Of a stretch of 39,610 bases of DNA, positions 35,670 to 39,610 are shown one piece after another; positions within the stretch are counted from its first letter, which is position 1, and each line of letters starts with the position of its first letter. The position numbers and the translations under genes were made by a program. Below the pieces are notes generated by a model. That model searched no databases and was not told the DNA's origin. It saw only the letters and a program-made list of their open reading frames with translations. This stretch comes from Gammaproteobacteria bacterium (GTDB taxonomy: Bacteria > Gemmatimonadota > Gemmatimonadetes > Longimicrobiales > Gaopeijiaceae): the NCBI GenBank assembly GCA_028821195.1, contig JAPPHB010000019.1, positions 1-39,610 on the forward strand, in the 5' to 3' direction.

Positions 35670-37466
35670 ATGAGCCGCACGAGATTCATCCTTGCAGCGT
35701 TCCTGCTCTTTCTGCCGGTCCGGGCCTCGGACCTCGCGGGCCAGGATACGGGATCGACCGGCCAGCCGGATGCGGAAGCGTCGGCAGCGCTGGACGGCCA
35801 GCACTTCCTGCGCGCCTTCGAGGTCATCAAGCGCTACAGCTGGAGCACTCCCGCGGACTCGACGCTCTGGAGAGGAGCTCTCGACGGGTTGCTGGGGGCG
35901 GCGACCGTGCTGGAGCGGCGCGCCGACGCGGCCGACTCGATCGCGGGTTCGGATCCGATCCCCTCGGATACCGAAGTCCCGTCGAGCCAGGGTACGGTGG
36001 ACGACCAGCGGTTCCTCAGCACCTTCGACAGCATCCGCCGGTCCGGCTTGGACGAGCCCGACGATCCGATGTTGTGGCGTGGCGCGGTCTGGGGGCTGAT
36101 CGCGGCTCTGAACGACCCCTATGGCCAAGTGCTCAGTCCGCGCCGGGTGGACGCGTTTCAGGAAGCCACCACCGGCAACTACGCCGGCATTGGGGTAGCG
36201 ATCCAGTTGCTGAACGACCAGATCACGGTCACCGCGGTCTTCCGCGGATTCCCGGCGGAGCAGGTGGGAATCCAGGTGGGCGACGTGATCGTGGGCGTGG
36301 ACGGCGAGAGCGCCGCAGAGTGGACTACCGGTGAAGCCTCGCAGCGCATTCGCGGCACCCCTGGCACCATGGTCACCGTGTCGGTCGAGCGCGAGGGGTT
36401 TTCCGCTCCCATCCTCCACGAGATCGAACGCGACAACATTCATGTCTCGTCGGTCCATGCCGGATACGTGGAAGAGGGTATCGGCTACATCGAGCTGGAC
36501 CGGGTGGCTCGCGGTTCCACCGCGGAGATGGACTCCGCCTTCTCTCTGCTCGCGGACGCCGGCGGGATCATACTGGATCTGCGCCGCAATCCCGGGGGCT
36601 ACCTGGACGAATCCCTCACCCTGACCGACCTCTTCTTCGACCGCGGCAAGCGCGTGGTCAGCACCCGCGGACGCAACCCGCGCCGCGGGCCCGGCGAGCA
36701 CGAGGATGCGGCGTACACCCGGGACGGGGCGAGCCTCGGGGACAAGCCGCTGGTGGTGCTGGTGGACGGCTTTACCGCCTCGGCCGGGGAGATCCTGTCC
36801 GGAGCCCTGCAGGACCACGACCGCGCGCTGGTGGTGGGCGAGCGCACCTTCGGAAAGGGGGTGGTGCAGTCCGTCGTACCGCTCCCGGAGGGCTGGCAGT
36901 TACAGTTGACCACCGGGGAGTGGTACACCCCGCTGGGCCGGTCGCTTCACCGGCAGCGGGACGCACACGGGACGCCGCTGCCCGAGGACTCCACCGCCTT
37001 TCCGGTCTTCACCACCGAAGCAGGGCGTGAACTGAAGGGTGGTGGCGGGGTCTTCCCGGATCTGGAGATCGACGGCGACACGCTGCTGGCCGTCGAGCGC
37101 CAGCTACTGGAGGAAGCCGCGGCTGCCGAATTCCCCCTCGGGCTGAGGCTGGCCGAGATCGGGTTCGACCGCGCGCAGGCCGTCGGCAATGACGGCGCCG
37201 AGGCGACGATCACCGAGGAGAGCCTCGAGGCGTTCATTGCCGAGCTGCGCGAAGCAGGTGTCCCCGACGCCACCCTCGACGATCCGGCGGCCCGGCGCTA
37301 CCTGCTCTGGCGGCTCGAAATCAACCTGTCTCAGCGCATGGCGGACGACGGGCGCCTGTTGCGGTTCCGCATCCAGCGCGATCCTGTCCTGGCCGAAGCC
37401 GTCCGGCTCCTGCGCGAGGCGGACAACCAGGCGGAACTCTTCAGGCTCACGGGCAGCGGAAGCTAG
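35670..37466 (+). CDS. S41-family (C-terminal processing) protease with PDZ domain
   Basis: 598 residues. A signal peptide (about 4-25) precedes two similar segments, HFLRAFEVIKRYSW to STLWRGALDGLL (45-75) and RFLSTFDSIRRSGL to PMLWRGAVWGLIAAL (114-147), an apparent duplication of the N-terminal helical part. A PDZ domain (about 170-250, YAGIGVAIQLLNDQITVTAV with VGIQVGDVIVGVDG) and the S41 domain follow: LDLRRNPGGYLDES, nucleophile Ser371 in DGFTASAGEIL and Lys396 in TFGKGVVQ. It would cut exported proteins near their C-termini in the periplasm. The C-terminal 100 residues are helical and variable. ATG 35670 is chosen for the signal peptide. Confidence 0.9.
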   Translation: MSRTRFILAAFLLFLPVRASDLAGQDTGSTGQPDAEASAALDGQHFLRAFEVIKRYSWSTPADSTLWRGALDGLLGAATVLERRADAADSIAGSDPIPSDTEVPSSQGTVDDQRFLSTFDSIRRSGLDEPDDPMLWRGAVWGLIAALNDPYGQVLSPRRVDAFQEATTGNYAGIGVAIQLLNDQITVTAVFRGFPAEQVGIQVGDVIVGVDGESAAEWTTGEASQRIRGTPGTMVTVSVEREGFSAPILHEIERDNIHVSSVHAGYVEEGIGYIELDRVARGSTAEMDSAFSLLADAGGIILDLRRNPGGYLDESLTLTDLFFDRGKRVVSTRGRNPRRGPGEHEDAAYTRDGASLGDKPLVVLVDGFTASAGEILSGALQDHDRALVVGERTFGKGVVQSVVPLPEGWQLQLTTGEWYTPLGRSLHRQRDAHGTPLPEDSTAFPVFTTEAGRELKGGGGVFPDLEIDGDTLLAVERQLLEEAAAAEFPLGLRLAEIGFDRAQAVGNDGAEATITEESLEAFIAELREAGVPDATLDDPAARRYLLWRLEINLSQRMADDGRLLRFRIQRDPVLAEAVRLLREADNQAELFRLTGSGS

Positions 37467-37522
37467 CAGGCTTCGCGTCCGCACGGCGTCTCGGCCGGCC
37501 CCCCCGGGCTCGCTCTGACGAG

Positions 37523-38440
37523 TCATCCCCTTGGGTGGTGGGTCCGGTGCATCTCGTGCACGTATTCCCGGTCCACGTGCGTGTAGATCTCGGTGGTGGC
37601 GATGTCGACGTGGCCGAGCAGCTCCTGTACCGCGGCCAGGTCCGCGCCTCCCTCCAGCAGATGGGTCGCGCAGCTGTGGCGGAGGGTGTGCGGGGAGACA
37701 GGTCTCTCGATCCCCGCACGGTCGCGTGCCTTGCGCACGATGGTCCAAACCGCCATTCGGGTGAGCGGCCGGCCTCTGGCGCTGAGGAAGAACATTGCTT
37801 CGCCCCTGCCCCGCTCCAGTTCCGGCCGCACGTCCCGCAGATAGCGCATGAGCGCGCGCCGGGCGGCGCGGCCGAAGGGCACCAGGCGCTCCTTCGCGCC
37901 CTTCCCGTACACCAGGCAGGTGCGATCCTCGAGGTCGACGCCGTGCAGGGGAAGCCCCGTCAGCTCGGAGACGCGCATGCCGGTCGCGTACAGCAGCTCC
38001 AGGACGGCCCGGTTGCGCCAGCACAGCGGATCGGATAGCTCCGGCGCCTCCAGCAGGCGTTCCGTCTCCCGCATGCTCAGCACTCCGGGGAGGGTTCTCC
38101 AGACGCGCGGCGACTCGATCTGCTCGGTGGGATCCGTCTTTATGACCTCTTCTTCCAGAAGGAAGGCGAAGTACGCCCGCATCGACGACAAGGCGCGCCG
38201 GATGGAAGTCGGCGCCAGTCCCCTGTCCTTGAGCGAGTACACATAGTCCCGGAGTTCGACGCGGGTGACGTCATCCGGGCGCACGATGCCCCGGTCCGAC
38301 AGGTACCCGATAAGCCGCGCGACATCGCGCCCGTAGGCTTCCATGGTCCTCGCCGAGAGCCCCCGCTCGAAGGCCAGGTAGTCCGCGAAGAGCTCCTCCC
38401 TGAAGGCTCTCGCGACCGAATCGTCCCGTTCCCCGGTCAT
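37523..38440 (-). CDS. xerD: Tyrosine recombinase, XerD type
   Basis: 305 residues, normal for XerC/XerD. It would resolve chromosome dimers at dif with a partner recombinase. The N-terminal SAM-like domain has FADYLAFERGLSARTMEAYG and SSMRAYFAFLLEEEVI. Catalytic residues: Arg156 in ATGMRVSELTGL, Lys180 in YGKGAKER, His251 and Arg254 in SPHTLRHSCATHLLEGGADL, His277 in ELLGHVDI, and Tyr286 in TEIYTHVD. The full set and SPHTLRHS point to a housekeeping Xer enzyme and not an integrase of a mobile element; no element boundaries are visible nearby. The start overlaps the dedA stop by 4 bases. XerC remains possible. Confidence 0.9.
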   Translation of the reverse strand: MTGERDDSVARAFREELFADYLAFERGLSARTMEAYGRDVARLIGYLSDRGIVRPDDVTRVELRDYVYSLKDRGLAPTSIRRALSSMRAYFAFLLEEEVIKTDPTEQIESPRVWRTLPGVLSMRETERLLEAPELSDPLCWRNRAVLELLYATGMRVSELTGLPLHGVDLEDRTCLVYGKGAKERLVPFGRAARRALMRYLRDVRPELERGRGEAMFFLSARGRPLTRMAVWTIVRKARDRAGIERPVSPHTLRHSCATHLLEGGADLAAVQELLGHVDIATTEIYTHVDREYVHEMHRTHHPRG

Positions 38441-39057
38441 TCCCCGGAACCGGATGCCTGCCTGCGGGTGCGCAGCCACGCCAGCAGAATCACCACGACG
38501 ATCGCGGCTGCGACGGCCAGCAGTAGGCGGTTGGCGGTCGCGTACCAGTCGAGCATGATGTTGACGTTCTCTCCGGCAATCGACCCCAGCCAAACCAGCC
38601 CGCCGTACCAGATGGCGGAGGCCACGGCTACCGGTACGGCAACGGAGGCAAACGACAGCCGGGCGACCCCCGCGAAGGCGGGCACCACCGCGCGCAGCCC
38701 GGGGAGAAAGCGGGCGAAGAAGATGGCGGGCGTTCCCCGCCGCCGGTAGAAGCGCCGCAGGCGCGAAAGCTGCTCCGGCTGAAGCAGCAGCCGGCCGAAC
38801 CGGGTATCGAAGAAGGGCGGACCGAAGCGGCGCCCCGCCCCGTAGACCAGCAGGGCCCCCGAGGTATTGGCCAGCCAGGTCACCAGGAAGACCACCGCCA
38901 CATCCGCCGGGCCGCGCACGGCCAGGAAGCCTCCCAGCAGGATGAACGTGTCGGCGGGAACCGGGGGCACGATGTTCTCGAGGGCCGCCCCCGCCCCCAG
39001 CACCAGGTAGGTCAGCCCGGCCGGGAGCGATGCGAGGAAGTCGAGCGCCGCGTCCAT
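38437..39057 (-). CDS. DedA-family (VTT domain) membrane protein
   Basis: 206 residues, several membrane helices. Motifs of the DedA/SNARE-associated family are GAALENIVPPVPADTFILLG and FFARFLPGLRAVVPAFAGVA, followed by MSF-like SFASVAVPVAVASAIWYGG. Members act as lipid scramblases that recycle undecaprenyl phosphate or phosphatidylethanolamine across the inner membrane; which lipid applies here is not readable. It overlaps ispF by 46 bases and xerD by 4. ispF feeds isoprenoid synthesis, from which undecaprenyl phosphate comes, so the pairing is reasonable. The frame above ATG 39057 is ispF shadow. Confidence 0.88.
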   Translation of the reverse strand: MDAALDFLASLPAGLTYLVLGAGAALENIVPPVPADTFILLGGFLAVRGPADVAVVFLVTWLANTSGALLVYGAGRRFGPPFFDTRFGRLLLQPEQLSRLRRFYRRRGTPAIFFARFLPGLRAVVPAFAGVARLSFASVAVPVAVASAIWYGGLVWLGSIAGENVNIMLDWYATANRLLLAVAAAIVVVILLAWLRTRRQASGSGE

Positions 39058-39533
39058 GGTTCCTCCTCCCCGATGAGCGCCACGGCGTGCACGGCGATTC
39101 CCTCGCCGGCCCCGATCCAGCCCATTCCCTCGTTCGTCTTCCCCTTGATCGAAACTGCGTCCGACCCGATCCCGAGCACATCGGCGATGCGCGCGCGCAT
39201 TCCTGCCGCGTGCGGTCCGATGCGGGGTGCTTCGCAGATCACGGTCACGTCCACGTTGATCGTCCGCAGCCCGCGCTCCCGGAGGAGAGCGACCACCCGT
39301 CCGAGCAGATCCATGGAGTCGGCGTCGCGCCAGCGCGGATCGCCCGGGGGAAAGTGGCTTCCGATGTCGCCTTCCGCCGCGGCTCCGAGCAAGGCGTCGG
39401 TGACGGCATGGGCTACGGCATCGCCATCGGAATGGCCGGTCAGGCCCGGAAACCCCGGGATCTCGACGCCCCCCAGCATCAGTTTCCGCTCCGGATCGAA
39501 GCGGTGCGAGTCGTATCCGGTGCCCACTCTCAT
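39012..39533 (-). CDS. ispF: 2-C-methyl-D-erythritol 2,4-cyclodiphosphate synthase
   Basis: 173 residues, about 15 more than usual because of a polar C-terminal tail (SSHRSRPG) that runs into dedA. It cyclises CDP-methylerythritol 2-phosphate in the non-mevalonate isoprenoid pathway. Signatures are RVGTGYDSHRF (metal ligands Asp8 and His10), LTGHSDGDAVAHAVTDALLG (third ligand His), GDIGSHFPPGDPRW, INVDVTVICEAPRIGPH and SIKGKTNEGMGWIGAGEG. The tail is probably non-essential, a by-product of the 46-base overlap. A frame open from the right edge ends in an ATGA overlap with this start. Confidence 0.95.
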   Translation of the reverse strand: MRVGTGYDSHRFDPERKLMLGGVEIPGFPGLTGHSDGDAVAHAVTDALLGAAAEGDIGSHFPPGDPRWRDADSMDLLGRVVALLRERGLRTINVDVTVICEAPRIGPHAAGMRARIADVLGIGSDAVSIKGKTNEGMGWIGAGEGIAVHAVALIGEEEPWTRRSTSSHRSRPG

Positions 39534-39610
39534 GGCGAGCAGTCCGTGGATGAATCCGCGCGAGCACCGAGAGCGGCGAGGCGCCGGGCTGGCATGACGG
39601 AAGTATCGCA
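39530..39610 (-). other. Possible end of an upstream gene at the window edge
   Basis: On the minus strand a frame is open from the right edge for 26 codons and stops in a TGA that overlaps the ispF ATG (ATGA), the junction style used throughout this window. The residues (MPARRLAALGARADSS in part) are too few to name. It could be the tail of a gene such as ispD, which often precedes ispF, or non-coding. Confidence 0.25.

Noticed and set aside
37523..38440. Tyrosine recombinase as integrase of a genomic island
   Set aside because: It has XerD length and motifs and is translationally coupled to dedA; no att-like repeats, tRNA or phage genes are near.

Overview
The window is high-GC and almost fully coding, with Gram-negative envelope genes. 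It has a complete Kdo pathway, Lpt export genes, lipoproteins with clear lipoboxes, and a sigma-54 factor. It also carries secreted families common in Gemmatimonadota and Acidobacteriota: CarboxypepD_reg proteins, a 10-Asp-box propeller protein, a 6-bladed propeller lipoprotein and a secreted creatininase. A member of Gemmatimonadota is my best guess; it rests on gene content and protein style only. I saw no tRNA, rRNA or CRISPR array.

Layout. 1-700 is a decayed IS3-type transposase tail that runs into the start of a secreted CarboxypepD_reg protein (700-2538). An APC permease and a dimethylargininase-like enzyme follow (2757-5067), then a small membrane coiled-coil protein. On the minus strand lie a secreted TPR protein and a class I PPK2. 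On the plus strand lie a PAT-like acetyltransferase, a fosmidomycin-resistance-type MFS pump and a creatininase, then a TPR membrane protein that overlaps, tail to tail, an M23 lipoprotein. A 325-base intergenic stretch with several palindromes (13367-13691) separates these from the next block.

The core is one long minus-strand array from about 27.0 kb down to 13.7 kb: kdsB-pyrG-kdsA-kdsC-kdsD-lptC-lptA-lptB-rpoN, then wecB, a GT4 glycosyltransferase and a polyprenol-phosphate mannosyltransferase. Most junctions are 4-base ATGA overlaps or one-base gaps. It supplies CTP, makes Kdo and CMP-Kdo, builds part of the LPS export bridge, and adds UDP-ManNAc and glycan assembly enzymes. Two members are odd. 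LptB carries a well-initiated extra N-terminal region of about 147 residues. The LptA/OstA-like protein is 713 residues long, with acidic low-complexity linkers and a three-unit 60-base tandem repeat.

The right part holds a propeller lipoprotein divergent from the large Asp-box protein, a trpG/pabA amidotransferase, an unrecognised zinc-ribbon membrane protein, a glutamine-dependent NAD synthetase divergent from an S41 protease, and a minus-strand ispF-dedA-xerD run.

Four intergenic sites share a promoter pattern, TTGnn(C/G), 16-18 bases, then TA(GG/CC)TT. I found no clear-cut new defence or mobile system. The best candidates for something undescribed are the LptB fusion, the outsized LptA-like protein, the zinc-ribbon membrane protein and the acetyltransferase plus pump pair.
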